A DNA stretch of 64,000 bases, taken from contig SCFE01000111.1 of NCBI GenBank assembly GCA_004352715.1, positions 83,738 through 147,737 on the forward strand, in the 5' to 3' direction. Below the pieces are notes generated by a model, which ran no database searches, had not been told where the DNA came from, and worked only from the letters and a program-made list of their open reading frames with translations. Both the position numbers and the translations under genes were made by a program. The stretch is from Hofstenia miamia (lineage: Eukaryota > Xenacoelomorpha > Acoela). Positions 35,656-46,570 of the stretch are shown piece after piece. The stretch's first letter is position 1; each line of letters opens with the position of its first letter.

Positions 35656-35738
35656 CAAAAAAAAATTTAATAGTGAGAAATCTAACGGTTTGAAAAATTT
35701 TTTTAACAACATCAAGAACATTTACAATCTAAATATCA

Positions 35739-37092
35739 ATGAAACAAAGAAAACGCAAGAATAAGAAAAAAGAAACATTCATAAATGAAATTATAGGAAT
35801 TGGATCTGATGGAGAATATATTTCAATCAACAAATCAGATGTTCAGCAATGCAATTCGCACACAACTCTCACACAGCAGCTTTCGTTGCTATCATTAAAT
35901 ACTAACATTTGTAGTATATGTCTGCATGCTTCTGATTTGTGTAAACGTTCGGGACTTTTCAAGCATCATACTGTCAACGGTTCCAAATGTGAAGGTCAGG
36001 ACTAGCGCCTCGTTCACCTGGAGTAACGCCTGTATTTCCCTCACGTTCTAATATTGAAATGTTTCTATTCCTACCAGAAAGATTGTTCCAATCAGCTGCC
36101 GTAATTTCTGGCCNNNNNNNNNNNNNNNNNNNNNCCTCGTTCACCTGGAGTAACGCCTGTATTTCCCTCACGTTCTAATATTGAAATGTTTCTATTCCTA
36201 CCAGAAAGATTGTTCCAATCAGCTGCCGTAATTTCTGGCCTAAAGCTGTGTCACTCTTTTAGTAAGGTTAAGCGGGAACCAAGTTTCATTAATCATTGGG
36301 TGGAGATTTTTATTTTGCCTGCTTGTGTTCTCCGGTCTCCTTGTGGGAGTTCCAATCACCTGAAGAGTCAAATCTCAAGAACCGCTTAGAACGTTGGTTG
36401 AATATTGATTATGTTCAACTCTGGTACGAAGCAACCGTAAGTTCTGGCAACATTAAAAATAAATCTTCTGTCAGTTCCAGCCAAAATTTTAAGAGGGCTA
36501 GACAGCTGGCTCACGAAGGCAGTTTTCGTAGAGCCATAGTAGCCCTAAGATCTGATGGTCTAACTTCGATGAGCAAATATTTCATGCACTGAGGAAAAAG
36601 CATCCTAACAGTTCAAAAAATGAAATAGATTATGGTACTGTATACATAGAGCCATTCGTGATAGACAAAAACATTCTGATTAAATGTGTGAAAAGTTTCC
36701 CAGGGATTCTGAAGTCGGAGTCTCTAAGCTTTATGCTTCCCATCTGATTAATGCCCAATACCTGAATATGGTGACAAAGCAATTGCATCTGTGCTTGAAG
36801 TAATTAACTGTTTAATTTCTGGTAATGCTCCTGATGAAATTCCACAATATCGTTGTGGAGCTTATCTTTTTGCATTGAAGAAAAAGGGCGGCGGAATTCG
36901 CCCAATTGCTATGGGAGAAGTTCTTCGAATATTGATTGACAAATGCTTGTCAATTGTCAAGGAGTAGTGCAGCTGCTACTTTTTCTCCACTTCAAGTTGG
37001 TGTAGGCATTGAGGGAAGTTGTGAAGCGGTCATTCATGCTTTAAATGGATTGGTGGAAGCTGTTGGTTTGGATTTAAATGTTATTGAATAGT
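35739..37092 (+). pseudogene. Zinc-finger reverse-transcriptase-like mobile protein, broken
   Basis: The N-terminal frame from ATG 35739 is very basic and has a finger-like CSICLHASDLCKRSGLFKHH (about 35910-35970) and CEG. Further segments are RLFQSAAVISG, RARQLAHEGSFRRAIVALRS (about 36485-36545), FPRDSEVGVSKLYASHL and YRCGAYLFALKKKGGGIRPI (about 36850-36910). The last matches the RT-start block of a family common in invertebrate genomes (typical wording ALRKKGGGVRPIAVGE), followed by remains of a GVG(I)xGxCEA block near 37000-37035. Frames shift at least four times. The family name is uncertain: a non-LTR-type RT protein lacking its catalytic end here. Confidence 0.6.
36003..36240. repeat. 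Duplicated segment around a short N-run
   Basis: The 105 or so bases before the N-run (36114-36134) are repeated without change after it (about 36135-36240). This is the signature of an unresolved assembly join rather than biology. Antisense frames that bridge it should be ignored. Confidence 0.85.
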
Positions 37093-37281
37093 CAATGTTA
37101 TAAAATTTAAAACCTCATCTTTTGTATTGAAGGCTTTCCTTTGCATAATGATGCCAGTGTTTATTTATTTCAATTTAACTGCTCAATTTATATATTTGTT
37201 TTATAGAGTAGACAATTCTCGTAGTCATTGTAGATTTTAAATATCTTCATTAGTTTGTGAGTCATAAGTTTTTATATATTT

Positions 37282-37446
37282 TTTGAGGAAGCCATCAGAG
37301 ATTTTGAAAAATTCCCAGTGGGAATCTTTGATTTAATGCAACCTAAAGTCAGAACTAAAATTGAGAAGAATGAAAATTTGAAATTCAATGGAAATACAAA
37401 TGCTCTTAGATATATTTCCATACTTGTGCAGAATCTCAATTATTAG
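37282..37446 (+). other. Orphan 54-codon open segment
   Basis: After a TTTTTTGAG acceptor-like site the frame reads EEAIRDFEKFPVGIFDLMQP and continues in a protein-like manner to a TAG at 37444. There is no start codon. I do not recognise a family. It may be an exon or a remnant of the preceding mobile protein. The rest of 37093-38330 holds nothing else supported. Confidence 0.25.
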
Positions 37447-38065
37447 TACCACGTCCCACATTGTCCCGCAATTATAAAATACAAAAATTATTGAAAAAAA
37501 ATTAACATATTTATAAACGTACGCATAATATCAAAAAGTATACACATGATCATTGTGGCCTGGCTGTTCATCCACATCAAGAGACTAACTAATTTTTTGG
37601 TGCTCTATAGCAATAACTGTTTGCTTGAATGCATGCACTGTTTCTTTAATTTGTGCTAATCGTAACTACGCAGATATTTTTTACAATTTGTAATGGTTTC
37701 TATACAATTTTCTAAATGCTCAACTTACTTAATCCAAATCTGGAAAGATCAGTGGATGGAGTATCATCTACTCTTTTCATTTGCAGAAACTAATTAGTTA
37801 AGGCATTAACTGTTCTACGTCGTTTGGGGTGTTTCTGTAACACCACAGTTAATATTACGTTGCTGAAACACGGTAAATTCCGGCAAATATACAAAAAATA
37901 TGACTTTTTATATCAACCTAAATGCCTAATAATGCAAAATTGCAGCAATGTTTAGCAGCTTTATATACAATATTAACTGCATTTCTATGATTATCGTCAT
38001 ATGTGGTAACTTCGTCACCCCGAGTTATTTAGTCTAACAAATGAACATTTGGCCTTTTTATTTAA

Positions 38066-38102
38066 TTCCGCTCCTCAATTCACTAATGAAGAGCGGAATT
38101 AA
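38066..38102. repeat. Short perfect-arm hairpin
   Basis: AATTCCGCTCcTC and its inverse GAaGAGCGGAATT form 10-13 bp arms with a loop of about 11 bases in otherwise AT-rich sequence. Function unknown. Confidence 0.5.
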
Positions 38103-38332
38103 TAAATGATTGAGTGTTATAGAAGTTCATGGTTAGGGCTAGTTGTTACCTTGAACTGTTTATTATCTGAACACTAGGTATGGGACACATTTGAAAGCTT
38201 TTTTTGCGAAAATCGAATTTTCCATTGAAAAATTATTAAAATTTTCATAGTTTTTATCTCAAACTTTCACCATAAGGCGGAAGCACATTTTACCATAGAT
38301 GTGACCACATCCCAGTATTCCCAAATTCCCTA

Positions 38333-38745
38333 ATAAGATAAGATAACGTATTCTTTATTCATAAATATTGAAAATTAAAAACTGATAATTTATTTGAACA
38401 GCTTTAAAAATATACAACATACAAATACATACAACTCCAAAATATACTTATACAATACATCTAGTAGTCTAGGGAGAAATTACTAGGAGATTTCAAGTGC
38501 GGGTTGTTGAATAATCATTGTTGTAGAATGTGTATTCTAACCATGATTGTCATGGGATAAACTTTTGCGTAATGTAAATTTTAGATTTCTTCTTAAAAGC
38601 ACTTAGTTTTTTAATGTTCCTTATCTCTTTAGGTAATGAATTCCATGTTCGGATAACGGTATTAATGAATGACTCTTTCAAGAATTTTTCTGTACTTAAT
38701 GCAGGTAAAATGTTTTGATCTGGAGTTCTATTTATGAATAAAACC
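38333..38745 (-). pseudogene. LINE C-terminus and 3' UTR with TTATC tail (minus strand)
   Basis: On the minus strand the frame reads INRTPDQNILPALSTEKFLK, then IRTWNSLPKEIRNIKKL (the WNxLP block common at LINE ORF2 ends), and stops near 38572. A 3' UTR of about 230 bp follows, ending ttatcttatctta at 38333-38345. The upstream part is missing: at about 38745 the sequence switches to a plus-strand LINE N-terminus. Confidence 0.8.
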
Positions 38746-40291
38746 AGACATTGAAATCGTTTTATTTATTCTACTTTCTAGTACTAACAATAATGTTACT
38801 TATATCCGGCATCGAGATTAATCCCGGGCCTTCCAAAGTCGATAATATTTATGAATACTCAGAATTATCAAACATAATGCATTCAACTAATTCTTTTAAA
38901 TATATTCACATAAATTTTCAGAATCTCTCAATAAAAAATTCGGAATTTAAACAATTCATTTCTGAACTAGATTCAAACTTTATTCTGGGCATAACTGAAA
39001 CCTGGTTTACAAATGAAAATTAAAATTCATCCTTGTCAATCGATAACTCTAAATTTAAAATATTTAGAAAGGACAGAAATCCAACCTTTCATTTCAATAA
39101 GACAAAAGGAGGTGGTGTCATGTTTTTAATACCTAAAATACTCAAACCAAAACTTAGGACAGATATAGCAAAAGATTCAACTTATGAAAGTCTTTGGGTT
39201 GAAATTCAAAACCCAGACAAAAATTTTAATAGTCAATTATTAAATATCTCTTATTGTCCAAATAAAACTTATATTAATAGTTTTTTCTTACAAATGGAAG
39301 ATGAATTTTCTACTGCTCTGAGTTATAACACGAATATAATGGTAATGGGAGACTGGAATGCAAATCTTCTAAGCAATAACGAAAAAAGTAAGCTTGGAAA
39401 TTTTCAATATCTTCTAAACAATAACGAAAAAAGTAAGCTTGGCAATTTTCTCAATACTTTCAATATTTCACTAATAANAAATCCTTAGATAAAGCTGTAA
39501 AAGTTATTGAATCGAATTGTATAAAATTGAGCAACTATTTTAACATGCATAGATTGCGTATTAATACGAAAAACACTGAATTTTGCATAATGCAACCTTT
39601 TAGAAAAAAAACACATCTCCGACTATTCAATTTTTTTCAATAATTCATCTGTTATACCTGTTAATAAGTTTAAATATCTAGGAGTAATAATAGATTCAAA
39701 TCTTAATTTCACGTCGCAAATAAATACTATTATTAAAAAAATGGCTATAGGTATTAGAAAGATATCCCATGTTTCCCAACAGTTACCCCCAATTGCAGTA
39801 ATTCAAATGTTTCATGCATTTGTTATGAGTAATTTAAACTATGCTAATATCTTATATACTAATGTACACAGCCAAATGTTAAAAAAGCTTCGAGTTCAAC
39901 TAAAATGGGCATTAAATGTTTGTAATAAAAACTCTTCTAAAACAAAAGAATATATTTCTAAATCTATTCTTTTTCCACAAGAGTTAATTATTTACAATAT
40001 TATTATTTATTTCTTCAAATTCATAAAGAAAATACCACCCTACAACGAGATATCATTCTCATTTTCGACATTGTCTGAAGCAAAATAAACAAACAAAAAC
40101 TACTCACGTGTTAAATTTAATAAAAATATCATGAGTCAATCCGTTATTAATACTGCAATTTATAACTGGAATATATTGCCAAAAAAATGAAAATAATAGA
40201 CAACCTTAAAAAATTCAAAAATAATTAAAATTATTATTTCTCAAACAACAATTTATATCAGGTAGATGATGGATAGGATTTAAATTTTATN
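38742..40291 (+). pseudogene. APE-type LINE copy 1 (endonuclease joined to RT end)
   Basis: The frame opens at 38742 after a TAA. No ATG precedes the hydrophobic N-terminus, so the true start is lost or lies at the ATG near 38793. The N-terminus ends in a 2A-like SGIEINPGP. The APE endonuclease blocks are visible: NFQNLSIKN, GITETWF (about 38990), GGGVMFLI (39110), ESLWVEI, YCPN and GDWNAN (39350). In-frame TAA at 39021. A 48-bp repeat precedes a single n at 39477, after which the RT C-terminal part starts (FKYLGVIIDSN, then WALNVCNKN), ending near 40190 plus 3' UTR. The RT catalytic core is missing, either deleted or lost at the n join. Confidence 0.85.
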
Positions 40292-40292
40292 T

Positions 40293-42068
40293 AAAACGCT
40301 TATTGACTATTTCATGATATCAGAAAATGCTTCGTCTTATAATTATTTTTGTTTTGAATTTCCATACTCAGATCACTGCCTTATAGCTACTTATTCAAAT
40401 ATTCTAAAAGTTTGTAATCCCTCTAAATCTNNNNNNNNNNNNNNNNNNNNNNNNNNNNNNNNNNNNNNNNNNNNNNNNNNNNNNNNNNNNNNNNNNNNNN
40501 NNNNNNNNNNNNNNNNNNNNNNNNNNNNNNNNNNNNNNNNNNNNNNNNNNNNNNNNNNNNNNNNNNNNNNNNNNNNNNNNNNNNNNNNNNNNNNNNNNNN
40601 NNNNNNNNNNNNNNNNNNNNNNNNNNNNNNNNNNNNNNNNNNNNNNNNNNNNNNNNNNNNNNNNNNNNNNNNNNNNNNNNNNNNNNNNNNNNNNNNNNNN
40701 NNNNNNNNNNNNNNNNNNNNNNNNNNNNNNNNNNNNNNNNNNNNNNNNNNNNNNNNNNNNNNNNNNNNNNNNNNNNNNNNNNNNNNNNNNNNNNNNNNNN
40801 NNNNNNNNNNNNNNNNNNNNNNNNNNNNNNNNNNNNNNNNNNNNNNNNNNNNNNNNNNNNNNNNNNNNNNNNNNNNNNNNNNNNNNNNNNNNNNNNNNNN
40901 NNNNNNNNNNNNNNNNNNNNNNNNNNNNNNNNNNNNNNNNNNNNNNNNNNNNNNNNNNNNNNNNNNNNNNNNNNNNNNNNNNNNNNNNNNNNNNNNNNNN
41001 NNNNNNNNNNNNNNNNNNNNNNNNNNNNNNNNNNNNNNNNNNNNNNNNNNNNNNNNNNNNNNNNNNNNNNNNNNNNNNNNNNNNNNNNNNNNNNNNNNNN
41101 NNNNNNNNNNNNNNNNNNNNNNNNNNNNNNNNNNNNNNNNNNNNNNNNNNNNNNNNNNNNNNNNNNNNNNNNNNNNNNNNNNNNNNNNNNNNNNNNNNNN
41201 NNNNNNNNNNNNNNNNNNNNNNNNNNNNNNNNNNNNNNNNNNNNNNNNNNNNNNNNNNNNNNNNNNNNNNNNNNNNNNNNNNNNNNNNNNNNNNNNNNNN
41301 NNNNNNNNNNNNNNNNNNNNNNNNNNNNNNNNNNNNNNNNNNNNNNNNNNNNNNNNNNNNNNNNNNNNNNNNNNNNNNNNNNNNNNNNNNNNNNNNNNNN
41401 NNNNNNNNNNNNNNNNNNNNNNNNNNNNNNCAATAATACACTACATTCATTTGAAAATTTTGTATAAAATGCACACACACACAACACACACACACATTTT
41501 AATATTATATATATTTATTATATTTGTAAATAGCTTTTTGTAGTTTTGTAGTTTATAGTTTTTGTACCCTTTTCTTATAGCAATAAATTGCTTTTGAATC
41601 TTTATTTCTTCAAATTCATAAAGAAAATACCACCCTACAACGAGATATCATTCTCATTTTCGACATTGTCTGAAGCAAAATAAACGAACAAAAACTACTC
41701 ACCACGTGTTAAATTTAATAAAAATATCACGAGAATCCTTTATTAATACTGCAATTTATAACTGGAATATATTGCCAAAAAAATGAAAATAATAGACAAC
41801 CTTAAAAAATTCAAAAATAATTAAAATTATTATTTCTCAAACAACAATTTATATCAGGTAGATGATGGATAGGATTTAAATTTTATAATAACGATTATAC
41901 AATAAATCGAAATTAGTAAGCTATCCGTAGTCAGTGTTGTTTTATTTATTTCATTTTTGTTATTATTCATTTTTTGTACATAGTAGTTAATGACGCTATT
42001 CATTTGAAATATCAGTAAAATATTGTAAAAAATTCAAATGAATATAGATTATCTTATCTTATCTTATC
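40293..42068 (+). pseudogene. APE-type LINE copy 2 (endonuclease end, gap, C-terminus, TTATC tail)
   Basis: From 40314 the frame ends the endonuclease with YSDHCLIATYS, containing the SDH motif. A 1000-N gap covers 40431-41430. Segment 41608-41887 is about 97% identical to 40005-40291, including the same premature stops, so one is a duplicate or a second haplotype of the other. The 3' UTR runs to the tail GATTATCTTATCTTATCTTATC at about 42047-42068. Confidence 0.8.
41431..41607 (+). repeat. LINE-type 3' UTR piece with (CA)n
   Basis: Contains acacacacacaacacacac (about 41471-41497) and ends gcaataaattgcttttgaatc, a typical 3' end with AATAAA. It belongs to a different element than the LINE C-terminus joined to it. 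The left side is in the gap. Confidence 0.5.
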
Positions 42069-44240
42069 TTGCTATAAGGAAAGCAAGTAATAATTATTCC
42101 CGTTTCCAGTATCAAAGTCTTTCTTCCCAAAAAAATAAGTGGGAATTTGTTTACAATTTGCTAAATAGAAAAAACATGCGAACCGAAGAAATAGAAAGAA
42201 TATACTATAAAGATAAATCCATTACAAATAAGAAGGAAATCTGCAATGTTTTCAATGAAGTTTTCCTAAATTTAGGAAACTTCAACGGTATGAATGTACA
42301 TTTTTGCTTTGATAAATCCAAAGGAACTCCAACCTCTTTCTCTTTTCGTTTTGCAACAAAATATGAAATCATAAAGTCGATACAATGTTTAAAAAATAAA
42401 TCCAGTGGACCCTCTCTAATACCAACATGGTTCCTAAAATTCTCAGGTGACTTAATAGCTGAACCAATATCCTACATTTTAAATAATTGTATAAAACACT
42501 CCTTTTTCCAGATGAATTAAAATTGGCAAATATAACACCATTATTTAAAAGAAATGATCCCGAAAATTGCGAAAATTATAGACCCATTTCGATCACTTTT
42601 CCAANNNNNNNNNNNNNNNNNNNNNNNNNNNNNNNNNNNNNNNNNNNNNNNNNNNNNNNNNNNNNNNNNNNNNNNNNNNNNNNNNNNNNNNNNNNNNNNN
42701 NNNNNNNNNNNNNNNNNNNNNNNNNNNNNNNNNNNNNNNNNNNNNNNNNNNNNNNNNNNNNNNNNNNNNNNNNNNNNNNNNNNNNNNNNNNNNNNNNNNN
42801 NNNNNNNNNNNNNNNNNNNNNNNNNNNNNNNNNNNNNNNNNNNNNNNNNNNNNNNNNNNNNNNNNNNNNNNNNNNNNNNNNNNNNNNNNNNNNNNNNNNN
42901 NNNNNNNNNNNNNNNNNNNNNNNNNNNNNNNNNNNNNNNNNNNNNNNNNNNNNNNNNNNNNNNNNNNNNNNNNNNNNNNNNNNNNNNNNNNNNNNNNNNN
43001 NNNNNNNNNNNNNNNNNNNNNNNNNNNNNNNNNNNNNNNNNNNNNNNNNNNNNNNNNNNNNNNNNNNNNNNNNNNNNNNNNNNNNNNNNNNNNNNNNNNN
43101 NNNNNNNNNNNNNNNNNNNNNNNNNNNNNNNNNNNNNNNNNNNNNNNNNNNNNNNNNNNNNNNNNNNNNNNNNNNNNNNNNNNNNNNNNNNNNNNNNNNN
43201 NNNNNNNNNNNNNNNNNNNNNNNNNNNNNNNNNNNNNNNNNNNNNNNNNNNNNNNNNNNNNNNNNNNNNNNNNNNNNNNNNNNNNNNNNNNNNNNNNNNN
43301 NNNNNNNNNNNNNNNNNNNNNNNNNNNNNNNNNNNNNNNNNNNNNNNNNNNNNNNNNNNNNNNNNNNNNNNNNNNNNNNNNNNNNNNNNNNNNNNNNNNN
43401 NNNNNNNNNNNNNNNNNNNNNNNNNNNNNNNNNNNNNNNNNNNNNNNNNNNNNNNNNNNNNNNNNNNNNNNNNNNNNNNNNNNNNNNNNNNNNNNNNNNN
43501 NNNNNNNNNNNNNNNNNNNNNNNNNNNNNNNNNNNNNNNNNNNNNNNNNNNNNNNNNNNNNNNNNNNNNNNNNNNNNNNNNNNNNNNAACTATGCCAATA
43601 TACTCTACACAGATATAAACCAAAAATTTCTCAGGAAATTCCAAGTGCAACTAAATTGGGCTATCAAAGTAGCAGTAAATAATCATAGCTTTAATAAGAA
43701 TAATGAATATAGAAAAATTTCAAAATTATTTCTACATCCGCAATGTTACATCCATATAAATGTCTTAACGACGTTCTTCAAAATAGTTAACAATACCTTC
43801 CCGGATTACAAAAATGACTTTCTTGCTGCAAAATTAGTCAATAAACAAAATAAAAGAACGCACATAATTGAACCTATTAGGTATAAGAAGCGAATAATGA
43901 AAAATTCATTTCTAAACACAGCTATAAATATGTGGAATGAATTACCAAAATATATTAAACAAATAAGTAGATTAAAAGACTTTAAAATGGATTTTAAAAA
44001 TATTTTTGCACTTATAAGATAAAAACACTGAAATGGCGAGGATATAAATTTTATAATCCTGATTACTCTATTAATAGAAACTAACAATCGTCATAGCCCA
44101 AGTTAACCACTTTTTATTTGTAAATATTCGTTGTTTTCTTTTTTTTGTTTAATTTTGTATTACTTTCAGAATTTGTTATCAGTATTTCTATTTTTTGTTA
44201 AAACAATTTCTGAATATAGATTTTTCTTCTTCTTCTTCTA
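42069..44240 (+). pseudogene. APE-type LINE copy 3 (linker, RT, C-terminus)
   Basis: It starts within ORF2, directly after the TTATC tail of copy 2. Segments are WEFVYNLLNRKNMRTEEI, CLKNKSSGPSLIPTWFLKF (block like KATGPDGIP, about 42390-42440), a frameshift near 42515, then ITPLFKRNDPENCENYRPIS (first RT block). A gap of 983 N (42605-43587) hides the catalytic part. The end is open: NYANILYTD, then NTAINMWNELPKYIKQIS, stop at 44020-44022. The 3' UTR ends in a TTC-rich tail at about 44226-44240, unlike the TTATC tails of its neighbours. Confidence 0.85.
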
Positions 44241-44859
44241 AGGTGGTAGGTTCTTGATGAGTTTAAAAAATTACTCCTAAATACTTGAAATTATCTAGGC
44301 TTGGAGAAAATGTTTTGAGAGTGTGGACAAAACAAATTATGTCTTTAAAGACTAAAATGCGCAATTAGGGTTAATTCTTAAAACTATGAATGCATACCTA
44401 TCCAATTATTATCCACCCCGATGTATAAAGAATAAAATATTTTACATTAGGAAAAATCTTGTCTATAAGAATGTAAAAAGAAATGGTTTATTATGATTAA
44501 CTTTGAAACATATAAGTAAAACAATGAACTACTGCTTTAAGGGATTTCAGAATATGGTGGAGTCTTGGCTAAAACTTTTCTTGAAACTTCGCTTTTAGCA
44601 GATTGGAAACTCACACTTTGTGAATGTAGAATTAAAAATTTCGTCCTGCCTTATCCCATGGGTTTCCATCAGACCGTCCCGCAAAGTTGCACAAGCCTGT
44701 ATATTTCCTTAAATGCATTTCTAAATTTTTCAAAATGTTTAAGTATTTGAAATTCTAGAGGCACTGTTAAGTATTGTATATGGCTTTTAAAAGAATCACT
44801 AATTGTTAAAACAAAGTCATTATGTGACTTCCCTTAAGGTCAAGAAATATCCTAAGGAC
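44241..44859. other. Spacer between LINE relics, nothing supported
   Basis: AT-rich; the open frames are short and look random. Confidence 0.4.
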
Positions 44860-45840
44860 CCCAAAGTTGTAAAAGTTATTCCAATCTACAAAAAAGACTA
44901 AAAATATTTCCTCAGATTGCAGACCTATATCATTTTAACAGGAATTAATAAGAGTTTGCACTATCAGATTAATTGTTACTATAAAAGTTACAAATTATTT
45001 ATCAAAATTTATTTGGCATTGTAAAAACATAGAAGATTGGAGACAACTCATAGGTAAAATTTAAGCGCATGCATTGTCTCGTTAGATCGTGGAAAAACAT
45101 TCAATTCCATAGATCATGTAACCTTGATTAAAAAATTGACAGATATTTGCAATTTTGATCTTATTTCATGTTATCAAATTTCTTATGTAATAGATTTCAA
45201 TTTGTACAATTTGAAGATGAATCATCAAATCTTTTGAGTAATAAAAGATGCGTGAATAATTCAAATCAAATAATGTGTATGTTATATGGAGATGATAAAT
45301 TAATTTCTACAACAAATATCAACGAACAAGGACCTAATATATATATATCTCATATATGATCATTATAATAAGACTATTGTGTATCTAAATGTGGAAAAAA
45401 GTAGTTTTATCCAGATAAATATATTAAGATAAGAACTAACAAAGACAAATCTATATATTGATATACAAATAATTGAGCAACAAAGAATTGTATATTTGGG
45501 AGTGTTAATAGATTATCAAATAAAATTCGAAGAACATTTAAATTCGTTAATTCAAAAAATGTCTACTATTATCAAGTTAATTAAAAAATATCTGATATAT
45601 TCCCAAGAAAATGGAACACAATGTTGTTTAAATCTTTAGTTGTATCGAAAAATACGTATTCGTTTTACTTATTAACAATCCTATTTGAAATCTCTAAAAG
45701 AAAATTATGGAAGATTTTCAAATGGATGAACTAAATTTTCAATAGCAAGAATAATTCAATTGAAAGAAAAATGAAAAAAAATTATTTGTTATCTCATTCA
45801 TTGAAATCATATAGCAAGAGATCTTAGAAATATTTTATGA
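44860..45840 (+). pseudogene. Old LINE reverse transcriptase relic
   Basis: Pieces in changing frames: VKVIPIYKKD and DCRPISF (about 44880-44940), ACIVSLDRGKTFNSIDHVTL (AFDxxDH-like block, about 45070-45130), FLCNRFQFVQF, the catalytic-type LYGDDKLI (about 45278-45305) and IVYLGVLIDYQIKFEEHLNS (about 45487-45550). It is much more decayed than the LINE copies at 38.7-44.2 kb and of a different family. Confidence 0.7.
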
Positions 45841-46477
45841 ATTGAAAGATAGAATCTTCCTAAAATACAATATTAGACTAGGTACATATCAAAATAAAAA
45901 ATTGAGAAAAATAATTATTGTCTTATTAGTATTTAGTTATGTAATTAACCTGTATGCGTTGGTCAGGTTATGTTGTAGCTTTGTAAATATGTACATAAAG
46001 TATAAATATATATATATATATATGTTGATTAATTGTAGGCATATTTTTCTGTAGCGCATTCATTTCAATGTAAATCATCTATCTTTCAATATAAGCTATT
46101 TTTCTTTTATTACAATTATGAAATACATTTTTTTTCATATTGCATTGAAACTATGGAATAAATAAAGATGGTAGACCAGAAAAGAAGTTTTAATTGTTTA
46201 AAAATAAAATGATTACATATTTCAAAAAGCCTTCATCACAGAATTACCTTACCACTAAAAGATTTGCTTAGTTAATTACAAGTAACTAAGCATGTCATCA
46301 TTTCTAATAAATTTAAAGTTAATGACAAAGAATTTAACTACGCACAACAAATTAGCTTTGAAAATATAATGACTTATTACAGTAACGATGAATATATCAT
46401 TATCTTTACTCCGGATTAGAGGAAATGAAATAACAAATAGTCGTACTTAATAGTGGTTTTTATATCCTGTTTCTATA
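45841..46477. other. Spacer, nothing supported
   Basis: Contains a short TATATA run (46008-46024) and a small hairpin gcttagtta ... taactaagc near 46268-46292. No gene recognised. Confidence 0.4.
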
Positions 46478-46483
46478 TATTAT

Positions 46484-46521
46484 AGAGAGCACTACTATAT
46501 ATATATATGTATATATATATG

Positions 46522-46566
<45 letters not shown>

Positions 46567-46570
46567 TGCA
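46484..46570. repeat. (TA)n microsatellite
   Basis: Nearly pure TA dinucleotides with a few TG interruptions (tatatgtatatatat). Confidence 0.95.
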
